Source: Stutzerimonas azotifigens (GTDB lineage: Bacteria; Pseudomonadota; Gammaproteobacteria; Pseudomonadales; Pseudomonadaceae). From it: a DNA stretch of 64,000 nucleotides. Below are positions 41,917 to 49,661 of the stretch, in pieces (the first letter of the stretch is position 1; each line of letters begins with the position of its first letter). The notes beneath the pieces were generated by a model. That model searched no databases and was not told the origin of the DNA. It saw only the letters and a list, made by a program, of their open reading frames with translations. The translations under genes and the position numbers were made by a program. The DNA lies in the NCBI RefSeq assembly GCF_013522725.1, contig NZ_JAAMRF010000005.1, positions 124,001 to 188,000 on the forward strand. Direction: 5' to 3'.

Positions 41917-43593
41917 TCAGTGGTCGGGCTTATCTGGATTGGCCTCCAGATCCAGAAGCCGGCGTGCCAGCCGGACCAGACGGAAAAACTTTACCAAGCC
42001 GTCGTCGCTCAGGCGGGGGAGGACTTTTGTGTCCCTGGCATCGGTTCCCAGAAAAAGCGCTCCCAAGCTGTCGTCCAAGTGCAGAACAGCCTTACCGGGT
42101 TCGGCCGAGTGTGGGGTACTCAATGCATGCAACAACGCCAACACCATGCGGGCGAACAAGGGCGGCGAAACGCTCTGTTCGTGCGGAGTGCAGGTGAAAC
42201 CTATGCCAGCCTTGTCCGCTTCGATGTAATTGGCCAGCTCAGCTTCCTCAGCGATCTCTTGGGCGAATTGCGCAATGTGGATGCGCAGCCGATCTGGTGA
42301 CTCCAGTCCAGGCTCGATGTACCAGACGTCGCTGATAGGGAACAGTCCACCGGCTTGAACGGGAATTGCCTGCAGCACGTTGTCCGTGAAGGTCGGCAGA
42401 GGCTCGCCGGTGTGGTTGGCAACCAGCTGCTGGATGGTCTGTAGCCGCTCCGTGCTGTCGGCGGGGGAGATGATGTGGCTCTGTAGACGCGCTTCGGTAT
42501 CCCCTTCATTAATGACGGCATTTGTCTCCGCTATCTGCATCGGCGAGGGTTGGGCAATAGTGTCATTGGATGTTGCAACTGGAGCGTCTGCTGCAGCGCT
42601 ATCGTTTCGAGTCGAAGTCGGCGGGTGAATGGGCGTAGTGTCGGTTTTGATTACGGTGTCGACGGTCGTGGCTTCGACTGGCAGCAGGGGTGGGCTATTC
42701 ACCGCACGCTGGCGATGTTCGATGCTGTCGACGTCAAGCTCGAGCACGTTGTAGTCGATACCAAGCAGCTCCGACATGTGGCCGATAAGTTCGTCTTGGA
42801 CCCGGTCGCCCGAAAAGGTGCCTGGCTGTTCGTCGAACGGTGCCAGGACATCATGGAATAGCGTCTCGAATTCAATGTTTAACGACTGCCCGCCCGCATA
42901 TTTTTCCCAGGTGAGTTCGGAGGCTTTACGCAGCACGGCCAACCGTTCGACTTGATGCCGTCCGAGCCCGTTGTAAAGCACGCTGGGAATGGAGGGCAGA
43001 AGGTAGCGCACGGTGTCTTGCATGCGGCTGATGTGGGACTGCGGAACTGGGAATCCATCGGCGCTGAGGCGGCGGGCGAGTTCCGACTGGGACAGCGACT
43101 TGCCGCTTTCCTGCTCGTAGAGCTCGCGGGCTTTTTCAACACCGAGCGCGCGCTCGATGAATGTCAGTCTGCCGTGCAGCTCGTTTTCCGCTAGGTGCCC
43201 AGTCAGCGCGATGATCTCGCCGCGCTCTGGCCACGGACGAAACAGGCACAGAATACGGAAGAAACTTTCACTCTTGGTCTCGGACCATAGTTCGCGTAGG
43301 ACGGCGAGCCGGGTATTGCCGCCGTTACGAATGATGAAGTGGTCGGCACCGGGGCGTCGGGTTATCGGGGGTGGGGCATCGAGGCCCCGCTCACGGATGG
43401 ACGCTTTTATTTCGTCGTAGAGCGGGTTGCGTGTCAGGCGTGGATCAAGTTCATAGGGATGCAGGTCGTCGAGTGTGACAACCATTGGCGTCTCGGCGAT
43501 AGGATCACTCAATGCCCGTGCTGCTGGACCTGAGTGGGAAAACCCGTCGGCCATCAGTTTGCCGGCCATTTCTTGCAAAGAGACATTAGTCAT
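41917..43593 (-). CDS. parB: ParB-family protein of the ICE type
   Basis: A 558-residue ParB-like protein of the PFGI-1/ICE type, roughly twice the length of chromosomal ParB. The N-terminal ParB nuclease-like domain (about 35-140) has LDDLHPYELDPRLTRNP and GGNTRL. A helix-turn-helix region follows (SLSQSELARRLSADGFPVPQSHISRMQ, about 175-205). The central part (about 310-390) is low-complexity, and a C-terminal domain of unknown role ends the protein. It probably works with ParA in ICE partition or maintenance. It overlaps the small upstream gene by 8 bp. Confidence 0.88.
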   Translation of the reverse strand: MTNVSLQEMAGKLMADGFSHSGPAARALSDPIAETPMVVTLDDLHPYELDPRLTRNPLYDEIKASIRERGLDAPPPITRRPGADHFIIRNGGNTRLAVLRELWSETKSESFFRILCLFRPWPERGEIIALTGHLAENELHGRLTFIERALGVEKARELYEQESGKSLSQSELARRLSADGFPVPQSHISRMQDTVRYLLPSIPSVLYNGLGRHQVERLAVLRKASELTWEKYAGGQSLNIEFETLFHDVLAPFDEQPGTFSGDRVQDELIGHMSELLGIDYNVLELDVDSIEHRQRAVNSPPLLPVEATTVDTVIKTDTTPIHPPTSTRNDSAAADAPVATSNDTIAQPSPMQIAETNAVINEGDTEARLQSHIISPADSTERLQTIQQLVANHTGEPLPTFTDNVLQAIPVQAGGLFPISDVWYIEPGLESPDRLRIHIAQFAQEIAEEAELANYIEADKAGIGFTCTPHEQSVSPPLFARMVLALLHALSTPHSAEPGKAVLHLDDSLGALFLGTDARDTKVLPRLSDDGLVKFFRLVRLARRLLDLEANPDKPDH

Positions 43594-43816
43594 TCCGGCC
43601 TCCCTGCTGGTGGCGACCGGCGCTGGCGCCTCTAAGCGTTTGGCGTGCTCGAATATCGCTTGTTGTTGAGCTGGTGAAGATCGGCGGTAAGCTCGGCTTC
43701 ACGAACTTCAGCAGTCCTTCCGGCGTTCGGTGGACTTCCCAGCCCTCACTCAAAGCGAACTCAATCAGCAGCAGTAACCGCTTATGACCGTGGCAGAGTT
43801 CATTAGCGCTCGACAT
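43586..43816 (-). CDS. Small ICE protein between parA and parB (Shi-like position)
   Basis: A 76-residue basic protein beginning MSSANELCHGHKRLLLLIEFALSEGW, overlapping parA by 14 bp and parB by 8 bp. The overlaps on both sides support translation. In ICEclc a small gene called shi lies at this place. I see a helical N terminus and a Gly/Arg-rich tail and no known domain. The end overlapping parB may be shorter in reality. Confidence 0.6.
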   Translation of the reverse strand: MSSANELCHGHKRLLLLIEFALSEGWEVHRTPEGLLKFVKPSLPPIFTSSTTSDIRARQTLRGASAGRHQQGGRND

Positions 43817-44663
43817 GTGAACGCCTCCTGTTAAGTCGGCCGCTCACGCAGGCAAGCTGCTCTTGCCACTGCGGGCAAAGTTCGCGTGCGAGCGCACGCA
43901 TGGTCTCCAGGGCCGCCGGTGCTTGGCGCCCGGTCGGGCGTCGGTGTTCGATCGTGTGTACGGGTTGACTCGACGTTGCGGCACGGGGGAACGCCTCGAT
44001 GGCGGGTATCTCGGTGTGCAGTATCTGTACCTCGTCACTCTCGCGAAAAATCAGCCGTAGAGTCTGCTGAACTAACTTTGCGTTCGACGAGATGGTCGGT
44101 ACGCGGTTGAGCAGCAAACGCAGTGGCGGAGGCTGGATACCCAAGCGGCGGTAGGGTGCGATTGCATCGACAAGCTGCAGTGTTCCTCGCTGCAGCTCCC
44201 GGGCTGCCAGAGTTTCGGGGGTGATAGGGGAGACAGCTAGATCAGCCGCGAGCATGGCCATCTCTAGCATGATGCTGCGCGCGCCCTGTGTATCGATCAC
44301 CACCAGGTCGTAGTGTTGTCTGAATAGCTGCAGCAAGTTGCGCAGGCGCAGGCGCCCATCCGCTGCGTGCAGCAATAGCGTTCCCAGCTGTTGGTGCTCG
44401 TCATTGGACAGCACCACATCCAGACCTTTGATGGTCGTGTGCGATACCAACTGCGGTAGTGCTTGTTCATTAAATGCCAGCAGTTCGTAGATGCCGCCAG
44501 CGGCGCGGTGGGTGAGTTCGTAGTAGGACGATAAGGTGGGCTGCATGTCGAGGTCGATCAGCAGCACCCGCATACCAGCGTCAGCGATGAAGCCTCCCAG
44601 GTTGGCCGCGACGGTCGTTTTACCTACTCCGCCCTTCGTCGAAATGATGGCTATCACTTGCAT
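43803..44663 (-). CDS. parA: ParA-family partition ATPase
   Basis: A 286-residue deviant-Walker ATPase. KGGVGKTT at residues 10-17 is the deviant Walker A motif, LLIDLDMQPTLS near residue 35 is the A' motif, and DLVVIDTQGARS near residue 118 is Walker B. There is no N-terminal DNA-binding domain, so it is the short Soj-like form. It would segregate or stabilise the ICE with ParB. It follows alpA by 30 bp. Confidence 0.91.
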   Translation of the reverse strand: MQVIAIISTKGGVGKTTVAANLGGFIADAGMRVLLIDLDMQPTLSSYYELTHRAAGGIYELLAFNEQALPQLVSHTTIKGLDVVLSNDEHQQLGTLLLHAADGRLRLRNLLQLFRQHYDLVVIDTQGARSIMLEMAMLAADLAVSPITPETLAARELQRGTLQLVDAIAPYRRLGIQPPPLRLLLNRVPTISSNAKLVQQTLRLIFRESDEVQILHTEIPAIEAFPRAATSSQPVHTIEHRRPTGRQAPAALETMRALARELCPQWQEQLACVSGRLNRRRSHVER

Positions 44664-44693
44664 GGCTCGCTCCTTGACCGTAGTGGAGTGGCG

Positions 44694-44912
44694 TCAAACG
44701 CGCTCTTTGATGCGTTCGGTGATCCAGCTGTCGATTTCGGCAGAGTCCCAGCCGACAGCTCGAATTCCCAGGCGCAAGGCCTTGGGGAATTTGCCTTCCT
44801 TCATCAAGTTATAGATATGCGCGCGCTTGAATCCGGTTTTGGCTTCAACTTCGGCGCGGCGGAGGATGCGGCGGTCCGCAACTGCTGTGTGTTCAGTAGA
44901 CATTGTGGTCAC
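44694..44912 (-). CDS. alpA: AlpA-family DNA-binding protein
   Basis: A 72-residue MerR-like winged helix of the AlpA/phage-regulator family. The RILRRAEVEAKTGFKRAHIYNLMKEGKFPKALRLG core is complete, with helix-turn-helix at about residues 18-45, and W/D-S-EID-WI-ERI at the C terminus. It is the first gene of the ICE regulatory operon (alpA-parA-small gene-parB-DUF2857-STY4528). In ICEclc this promoter is the switch controlled by BisR and BisDC. Confidence 0.9.
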   Translation of the reverse strand: MTTMSTEHTAVADRRILRRAEVEAKTGFKRAHIYNLMKEGKFPKALRLGIRAVGWDSAEIDSWITERIKERV

Positions 44913-45486
44913 TCCTTTATGCTTGGCAGCACTCGTAAGGCGTGGCTCGTAGTAAGCGAGCGTGACCCCGTTAGGGCATCAAACAATCGGTTTGTGCTGA
45001 CCACCGGATTCATCGAAATGGCGCTTGGCTGTTCCGATTTCCTACTACGTGATGGTGAACACCACCAAGGCAACCCGCAGGCGATGCACTATTGGTAGCG
45101 TGACCGTGCCAATCAAGATTAAAAAATTAGCGGACCCGCTCGGCGGAGTTAGCGGATTAATAGATTGATATCTGTTGCTATTCAGCTGACGGAAAACGTC
45201 ATGCGAAGAAAGACCGATTTTCACATGCTGCTGAGAGAGCTGAGAAAAGGCCGGTTTTTACGAAGTGACAGGCTTGTAAGGCGCATGCTTACTGAGCTGC
45301 TTTCTCGGAGAACAACTTCTCAGACCATCCCTGGAAAGGTCCATGGAGGAAAATTGTCCGGTCGGCCCCTTGTGGTCCAGGTAGTTATTCCGCGATAGCG
45401 TGACTTTTGTGGTCAAGCAAGTGACGAAAACAACATGGCCCAAGCAATGACCGCTGTAGCCAGACTGTCTCAATTGCGGAAGTTAT
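44913..45486. other. Control region upstream of alpA
   Basis: About 570 bp between alpA and the convergent end of the LysR gene. An AT-rich stretch near 45117-45175 carries two TTAGCGGA repeats, 27 bp apart around a GC-rich block, and is the likely alpA promoter region. A plus-strand frame at 45165-45398 has no ribosome site and no recognisable family, so I do not call it. Confidence 0.45.
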
Positions 45487-46386
45487 TTAGATAGCAATCA
45501 GCTCACCAATTTGCTGGGCACGTTTGATGAACCTGCTCAGCTCTTCAGATGGCGGCTGATCAAGCATGGTAATGAATGTTGGTGTGCATGGAACATCATC
45601 AGTGACGGGGCGAACGATAACGTCTGGGTGACTATACAAGGTTATTTGCGACGCCAATCCGACGCCAATGCCGTAACCCGAAGCCACGAGCATCATCATT
45701 GGTTCATGCCCCGAGACATATTCGGCCACCGCAGGAAAAGGCAATGTGTACTCGTGGAACCAGCGGCGAATGACATCGTGCCCGCCTGAGCAAAGCTCGG
45801 GATGGCAAAGAACCAGCGCGTGTCGAGCAACCTCTTGGAGAGGAATTTTTTCAAGAGCAAGGAGCGGATGGTTCCTGGGAATTGCGATCGCAGGGCGGTC
45901 TGTCCAGACGACTTCTTTAACGTATCCATTGTTGAGTTCGGTGTGCACAGTGAATCCAGCGTCAATCTGGTCGTGCCCTAGCGCATTGTTCATCTCCTTG
46001 ACCGTCATTTCGATGATTCTCACCTCAGTAAGAGGTTCTTCCTCACGGCAGCGGGCCAACAATCGTGTCAATCGAGGTTGGGCGAGCCCGTCGGCCAGGC
46101 CTATGCGCAGTCGGCCCCGGTAGCCTCGCGCTGCCGCACTCACGCGAGTCCGCGCGCCCTCCATGAAAGTAAGCATTCTCCGGGCTTCCTCTCGGAAAAC
46201 CTCACCCGCCCACGTCAAACAAATGCGCCCTCTGGCGCGCTGGAACAAGCGAACCCCCAAGTCCGTTTCCAGTTCCTTGATGGCCCGGGATAGAGGGGAG
46301 GGTTCGATATGGACTCTGGCAGCTGCACGCGAATAGCTCAGTTCCTCCGCGACGACCAAGAAGTAATGAAGATGGCGCATCCTCAT
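45487..46386 (-). CDS. LysR-family regulator near the ICE right end
   Basis: A 299-residue LysR regulator. The N-terminal HTH (MRHLHYFLVVAEELSYSRAA, SPLSRAIKELE, LFQRARGRICLT) is intact, and the effector domain is full length. It is the outermost ICE gene, about 440 bp from attR. In ICEclc a LysR-type protein (TciR) near this end helps start the activation cascade; homology to it is only suggested by position. An alternative is a cargo regulator. M3 (46380) is an equally good start. Confidence 0.85.
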   Translation of the reverse strand: MRMRHLHYFLVVAEELSYSRAAARVHIEPSPLSRAIKELETDLGVRLFQRARGRICLTWAGEVFREEARRMLTFMEGARTRVSAAARGYRGRLRIGLADGLAQPRLTRLLARCREEEPLTEVRIIEMTVKEMNNALGHDQIDAGFTVHTELNNGYVKEVVWTDRPAIAIPRNHPLLALEKIPLQEVARHALVLCHPELCSGGHDVIRRWFHEYTLPFPAVAEYVSGHEPMMMLVASGYGIGVGLASQITLYSHPDVIVRPVTDDVPCTPTFITMLDQPPSEELSRFIKRAQQIGELIAI

Positions 46387-46822
46387 GTTGGTTTTCTCCT
46401 TACGGTGTTGCGGTTCTCACCAATGAACCGGCGCAGTAGAGGCGGGAAACCATCTCGTGACGATTCGTGATCGGGTTTTCGTCGGGGATTCCGCTTCGCG
46501 TTTTGTGATCTAAAGACCAGACATCGAAGCAATGGGAATTTGCGACGCTCAGCATTAAATGATCGTGCTATCTGGCGGGATTGAGTGCTGCGTCTCACAT
46601 GAAGGCCATTATGAGGTGCTCGGCGGAGGCAGGTGACGCTCAGCGGAGAAGCGCCCTACAGCCGCTGCAGGTGGCTGGGTTGTTAACCAGGCGAAGGACT
46701 ATCTCGAAAGAAAATTGGCGGGGGGCTTGCCTGCCTGTTCGAACAAGTCCATAATTGTGTCCGTTGCTTAGGCAGCAGTTGCGGAAAATCCTTTTAAATC
46801 AAAAGGTTGTGGGCTAGGCTCT
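46387..46822. other. Non-coding right end of the ICE
   Basis: About 440 bp between the LysR start and attR. It holds the LysR promoter and A/T-rich tracts near 46780-46805. I see no supported gene. Confidence 0.5.
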
Positions 46823-46840
46823 AGTCTCGTTTCCCGCTCC
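46823..46840 (+). other. attR: 18-bp tRNA-Gly 3' end
   Basis: GTCTCGTTTCCCGCTCCA is the 3' end of tRNA-Gly including CCA. Upstream bases do not continue the tRNA, so this is a stand-alone copy, as left by site-specific insertion of ICEclc-type elements in a tRNA-Gly gene. The complete tRNA-Gly should be at the far (left) end of the ICE, outside the window. Confidence 0.9.
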
Positions 46841-46849
46841 AGTTTGTTG

Positions 46850-46882
46850 ACGCTGACGCCGCAGTATGCGGCGTCTTCGTTT
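46850..46882 (+). terminator. Hairpin between tRNA-Gly 3' end and tRNA-Cys
   Basis: GACGCCGCA/TGCGGCGTC arms around two bases, followed by TTCGTTTT. It looks like a processing or termination hairpin in the tRNA operon. Confidence 0.55.
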
Positions 46883-46885
46883 TGA

Positions 46886-46959
46886 GGCCGGTTGGCAGAG
46901 TGGTTATGCAGCGGATTGCAAATCCGTGTACGCCGGTTCGATTCCGACATCGGCCTCCA
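46886..46959 (+). tRNA. tRNA-Cys (GCA)
   Basis: A 74-nt cloverleaf. The acceptor stem GGCCGGT pairs with ATCGGCC, the D arm is TGGCAGAGTGGTTATGCA, the anticodon loop TTGCAAA gives GCA, the T arm has GGTTCGATTCC, and CCA is encoded. It lies 46 bp after attR and would follow tRNA-Gly in the undisturbed chromosome. Confidence 0.95.
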
Positions 46960-46964
46960 TCATT

Positions 46965-47000
46965 AAAGCCCTGTAGATCATTGATCTTCAGGGCTTTTTT
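46965..47000 (+). terminator. Rho-independent terminator-like hairpin after tRNA-Cys
   Basis: AAAGCCCTG and CAGGGCTTT arms with an inner GATCA/TGATC pairing, followed by a run of T. It separates tRNA-Cys from tRNA-Leu. Confidence 0.7.
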
Positions 47001-47095
47001 GTTCCCGTCCCGGGTTGTATCCAAACCGCTACGCGGTTGCATGGGTGGGAGAGGGTGGTTATAGTCCTGCGCGCCGCGAGCTGCTGACGCGGCAT

Positions 47096-47411
47096 GCCCG
47101 AGTGGTGAAACTGGTAGACACAGGGGACTTGAATCAATTTGAGCCCTCCGGAGGAAACTCCAGAGGTGAAGCCCGTCAAATTCGGCGAACGCCCTGGATG
47201 CTCAACGCGTCCGAGCCAACGCCGAGCCAAGCCCGAATGCGAAAGCGTTGGGAAGGTGTAGAGAGCAGACGGCGGGCACCTAAGGCGTCAGGCTAAGGTG
47301 AAGGCGTGCTCCAGACCACGAACAGCGTCCACGCTGGCGGCGAAAGCCGAAGTGGTAAGAAAATCCCCCGACTTAACCGTCGTGCCGGTTCGATTCCGGC
47401 CTCGGGCACCA
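47096..47411 (+). tRNA. tRNA-Leu (UAA), split by a group I intron
   Basis: The exons are 47096-47130 and 47360-47411. Spliced, they give an 87-nt class II tRNA. The acceptor stem GCCCGAG pairs with CTCGGGC, the anticodon stem GGGGA with TCCCC, the loop is CTTAAAA with anticodon TAA, the long variable arm is CGACTTAACCGTCG, the T arm GCCGGTTCGATTCCGGC, and CCA is encoded. The interruption falls between U34 and A35. Confidence 0.93.
47131..47359 (+). ncRNA. Group I intron (IC3-like) in tRNA-Leu(UAA)
   Basis: A 229-nt self-splicing-type intron without an ORF. The 5' exon ends in U and the intron ends in G, as group I requires. An internal guide (GAGCCC near 47141) can pair with the exon end CUU including a U-G wobble. 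The core blocks GTCAAATTCGGCGAA, CAACGCCGAGCCAAGC, GGTGTAGAGA and CACCTAAGGC match what I remember of the Azoarcus tRNA-Ile intron. GAAA tetraloops cap hairpins in the P2 (GGAGGAAACTCC) and P9 (GGCGAAAGCC) positions. Confidence 0.9.
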
Positions 47412-47415
47412 ACAT

Positions 47416-47453
47416 CGAAGCCGCCTCTGTCCAAGCAGAGGCGGCTTTTTCCG
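47416..47453 (+). terminator. Terminator of the tRNA operon
   Basis: AAGCCGCCTCTG and CAGAGGCGGCTT arms around a six-base loop, followed by TTTTT. It ends the tRNA-Cys/Leu transcription unit. A second hairpin (ACGGGCC/GGCCCGT, T-rich tail) follows near 47470-47495. Confidence 0.85.
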
Positions 47454-47661
47454 TTGTATGGGCATAGAAAACGGGCCGTGAGGCCCGTTTTGTTTAGGCA
47501 GAAGCGGAGGTGCGGACTGGCTTAGACTGGCGAGAATAGACTGAGCGGCTGCCTGTGCCAGCCATCGTTACGCCAAGCGTTGGCATTCATATAGGAAGGA
47601 ACTGCATCCCTGTAGACGCGGCCAGAGCAGATATAACGAGTGCGCTTTGGAGGCTGGTTTC

Positions 47662-47886
47662 ATGAGCGATGCGTTTTCCTACGTGGCCATCATCACCGCC
47701 GTCGTCATCATCCTGCTGGATCTATGGGCCATCGTCAGCGTGTTCCGCAGCGACCGAGGCGTTGGTCCGAAGGCGCTTTGGGCCATCGGTATCTCGCTGT
47801 TTCCCATCATTGGTCTGATCGTCTGGGCCATTGCCGGGCCGAGGGCGGTCAAGGCCGGTCCCGTCTGGCGTAGCCCCGACCCTTGA
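47662..47886 (+). CDS. Small PLDc_N-type membrane protein
   Basis: A 74-residue protein with two membrane segments (about 6-28 and 38-60). The D-WA-VSVFRSDR and G---LWAIGI-LFPIIGLIVWAI pattern matches the phospholipase D N-terminal-like (PLDc_N) family of small membrane proteins, function unknown. ATG 47662 is chosen because GGAGG lies 8 bases upstream. It is a single gene between the tRNA cluster and galU. Confidence 0.75.
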   Translation: MSDAFSYVAIITAVVIILLDLWAIVSVFRSDRGVGPKALWAIGISLFPIIGLIVWAIAGPRAVKAGPVWRSPDP

Positions 47887-48279
47887 GCGGTCTTGATCGA
47901 AGGCTCTGCCTCTTTCACGTGTTCGTCCGAAAACGTAAAGGTGAGGCGACTCGCAACACGAACGCCAGCGGACAGTTAGCCGGTCAGCGCCGACGTGCTG
48001 CCAGCGTCGCCGCGGTAGACAGATGGCATCGCCCGGATCACTCTATGGCGCCCGCGAAGACCCGGCTCCGATCCAGGTGGCGGTCGACAGATCCGAGCTG
48101 ATGCGTACCGTTTATTAGCGCGCTGCGAACCCCCCGGGCGTTCGGTGGTCGTAGCCTCTAGATTCGGCCTCCTGCGCAGATTTGCTCATCTCGAAAGGCG
48201 TCGGCCGGTCACCGCAAGGCAGCTGTACCTGTCGTTCAAGCGGCACATCGATTGGAACCATATCCATCAAGGACTCAGT
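47887..48279. other. Leader region of galU, no gene
   Basis: About 390 bp. Frames here extend galU upstream but have no ribosome site, while AAGGACT lies just before the ATG at 48280. No other feature seen. Confidence 0.5.
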
Positions 48280-49119
48280 ATGATCAAGAAATGCCTTTTT
48301 CCCGCGGCCGGATACGGTACCCGCTTCCTGCCAGCCACCAAGGCAATGCCCAAGGAAATGCTGCCGGTGGTCAACAAGCCCCTGATTCAATATGGGGTCG
48401 AGGAAGCGCTGGAGGCAGGGCTGAACCAGATCGCGATCGTTACCGGGCGGGGCAAGCGTTCGCTGGAAGATCACTTCGACATCAGCTACGAGCTGGAACA
48501 CCAGATCCGCAATACCGACAAGGAAAAATACCTGGTCGGTATCCGCAAGCTCATCGATGAATGCAGCTTCTCCTATACCCGCCAAGTTGAAATGAAAGGT
48601 CTGGGGCATGCCATTCTCAGCGGTCGTCCGCTGATCGGCGACGAGCCGTTCGCCGTGGTGCTGGCTGACGACCTCTGCATCAATCTCGAGGGTGACAGCG
48701 TCCTGGCGCAGATGGTCAAACTGTACAACCAGTTCCGCTGCTCCATCGTCGCCATCCAGGAAGTGCCACCGGAAGAGACCAGCAAGTACGGCGTGATCGC
48801 CGGCGAGATGATCCGCGACGACATCTTCCGCGTCAGCCACATGGTCGAAAAACCCAAGCCTGAAGACGCACCGTCGAACATGGCGATCATCGGCCGCTAC
48901 ATCCTGACGCCGGACATCTTCGAGCTGATCGAGCAGACCGAGCCGGGCAAGGGCGGGGAAATCCAGATCACCGATGCACTGATGCGCCAGGCCAAGGACG
49001 GTTGCGTGCTGGCCTACAAGTTCAAGGGCCAGCGCTTCGACTGCGGCAGTGCAGAGGGTTATATCGCCGCCACCAACTTCTGCTACGAGCACTTCTACCA
49101 GACCGGCAAGGCGTTCTAA
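48280..49119 (+). CDS. galU: UTP-glucose-1-phosphate uridylyltransferase GalU
   Basis: A 279-residue cytoplasmic nucleotidyltransferase that makes UDP-glucose for cell-surface polysaccharides. The N-terminal KKCLFPAAGYGTRFLPATKAMPKEMLP is the nucleotide-binding signature, VVLADDLC near residue 125 carries the metal-binding aspartates, and EKPKPEDAPSN-AI-GRY-L near residue 190 is conserved in GalU. Start ATG 48280 gives the normal length. A strong terminator follows. The gene is typical of Pseudomonas chromosomes, supporting that this part is outside the ICE. Confidence 0.95.
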   Translation: MIKKCLFPAAGYGTRFLPATKAMPKEMLPVVNKPLIQYGVEEALEAGLNQIAIVTGRGKRSLEDHFDISYELEHQIRNTDKEKYLVGIRKLIDECSFSYTRQVEMKGLGHAILSGRPLIGDEPFAVVLADDLCINLEGDSVLAQMVKLYNQFRCSIVAIQEVPPEETSKYGVIAGEMIRDDIFRVSHMVEKPKPEDAPSNMAIIGRYILTPDIFELIEQTEPGKGGEIQITDALMRQAKDGCVLAYKFKGQRFDCGSAEGYIAATNFCYEHFYQTGKAF

Positions 49120-49134
49120 GCGCTTCGGCTGCAA

Positions 49135-49162
49135 CGGCAAAGCCGCCTTCGGGCGGCTTTGT
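49135..49162. terminator. Shared terminator of galU and the glyoxalase-like gene
   Basis: AAAGCCGCC and GGCGGCTTT arms around a TTCG tetraloop at 49139-49160. It lies between convergent genes and can serve both strands. Confidence 0.85.
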
Positions 49163-49166
49163 CGCA

Positions 49167-49589
49167 TCAGGGGATCGGCAACGCCTCGGCTCCGGGTCCC
49201 AGCGGTTGGCCGTAGCTGAACTCGACATAGTTGCCGGCCGGGTCGCGCAGTCCGCAGTAATAGCCGACCGGATACTCGTCTTCGCGCGGCTCCCAGATGA
49301 GGCAGCCTGCCGCCCGGGCGCGTGCTGCGATTTCGTCCACGGCTTCGCGACTACCCAGGGCGAAGCCGAAATGGCTGTAGTCGGTCTCGGCAAGCGCGCG
49401 TGCCTGTCCGCCCGGCATGATCACGAAGATGAACTCACGCTCCTTGCCGGGTTCCGCCATCCAGACGATGCGCGAACCCTTGCCTGGGCGCTGGTGGAAT
49501 ACGTGCATGCCGCAGAAGCGTTCATAGAATTCGATGCATGCCTCCAGGTCCGGAACATGGAGGGCCAAGTGGGTCAGGGCAGGGCGCAT
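49167..49589 (-). CDS. Glyoxalase/bleomycin-resistance-family protein (VOC superfamily)
   Basis: A 140-residue VOC-fold protein. LTHLALHVPDLEACIEFYERFCGM and YSHFGFALGSREAVDEI form two beta-alpha-beta modules. H7, the E/Q in the middle (FIFVIM), H76 and the last E (YVEFSYG) are in metal-ligand positions. It could be a lactoylglutathione lyase-like enzyme or another VOC enzyme. ATG 49589 with a GGAGTAT site upstream is preferred over an earlier start. It is divergent from glutathione reductase, which makes a glutathione link plausible. Confidence 0.82.
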   Translation of the reverse strand: MRPALTHLALHVPDLEACIEFYERFCGMHVFHQRPGKGSRIVWMAEPGKEREFIFVIMPGGQARALAETDYSHFGFALGSREAVDEIAARARAAGCLIWEPREDEYPVGYYCGLRDPAGNYVEFSYGQPLGPGAEALPIP

Positions 49590-49661
49590 GCGATACTCCT
49601 GGAATGATCTCAGGCGAAGGCCTGGGTTATGCTTCGTGGTTCTAGAAGGAGACAACACCCC

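Larger units (their letters stand above)
1..46840. mobile_element. Right-hand part of an ICEclc-family integrative and conjugative element
   Basis: The right boundary is the 18-bp tRNA-Gly 3' end at 46823-46840, the attachment sequence of ICEclc-type elements as I know it. Inside lie the typical core genes on the minus strand (alpA, parA, parB, DUF2857, STY4528, PFL_4669, DUF3158, ssb, topB, DUF3577, DUF932). The left end, the integrase and the conjugation genes are outside the window. The core is interrupted by plus-strand cargo between the 265-residue gene at 34.1 kb and the DUF3577 gene at 9.7 kb, and cargo also fills 1-7.7 kb. Family membership is well supported. Whether the element is still mobile cannot be seen. 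Confidence 0.87.

Noticed and set aside
45165-45398. 77-residue plus-strand frame in the alpA upstream region
   Set aside because: No ribosome site or family resemblance, and it sits in the expected control region.
47016-47525. Plus-strand protein frames across the tRNA-Leu region
   Set aside because: The DNA is explained by a split tRNA, a group I intron and terminators.
48115-49167. 350-residue minus-strand frame opposite galU
   Set aside because: It mirrors the full galU gene, which has a clear family match, normal length and a ribosome site. High GC creates such shadow frames.
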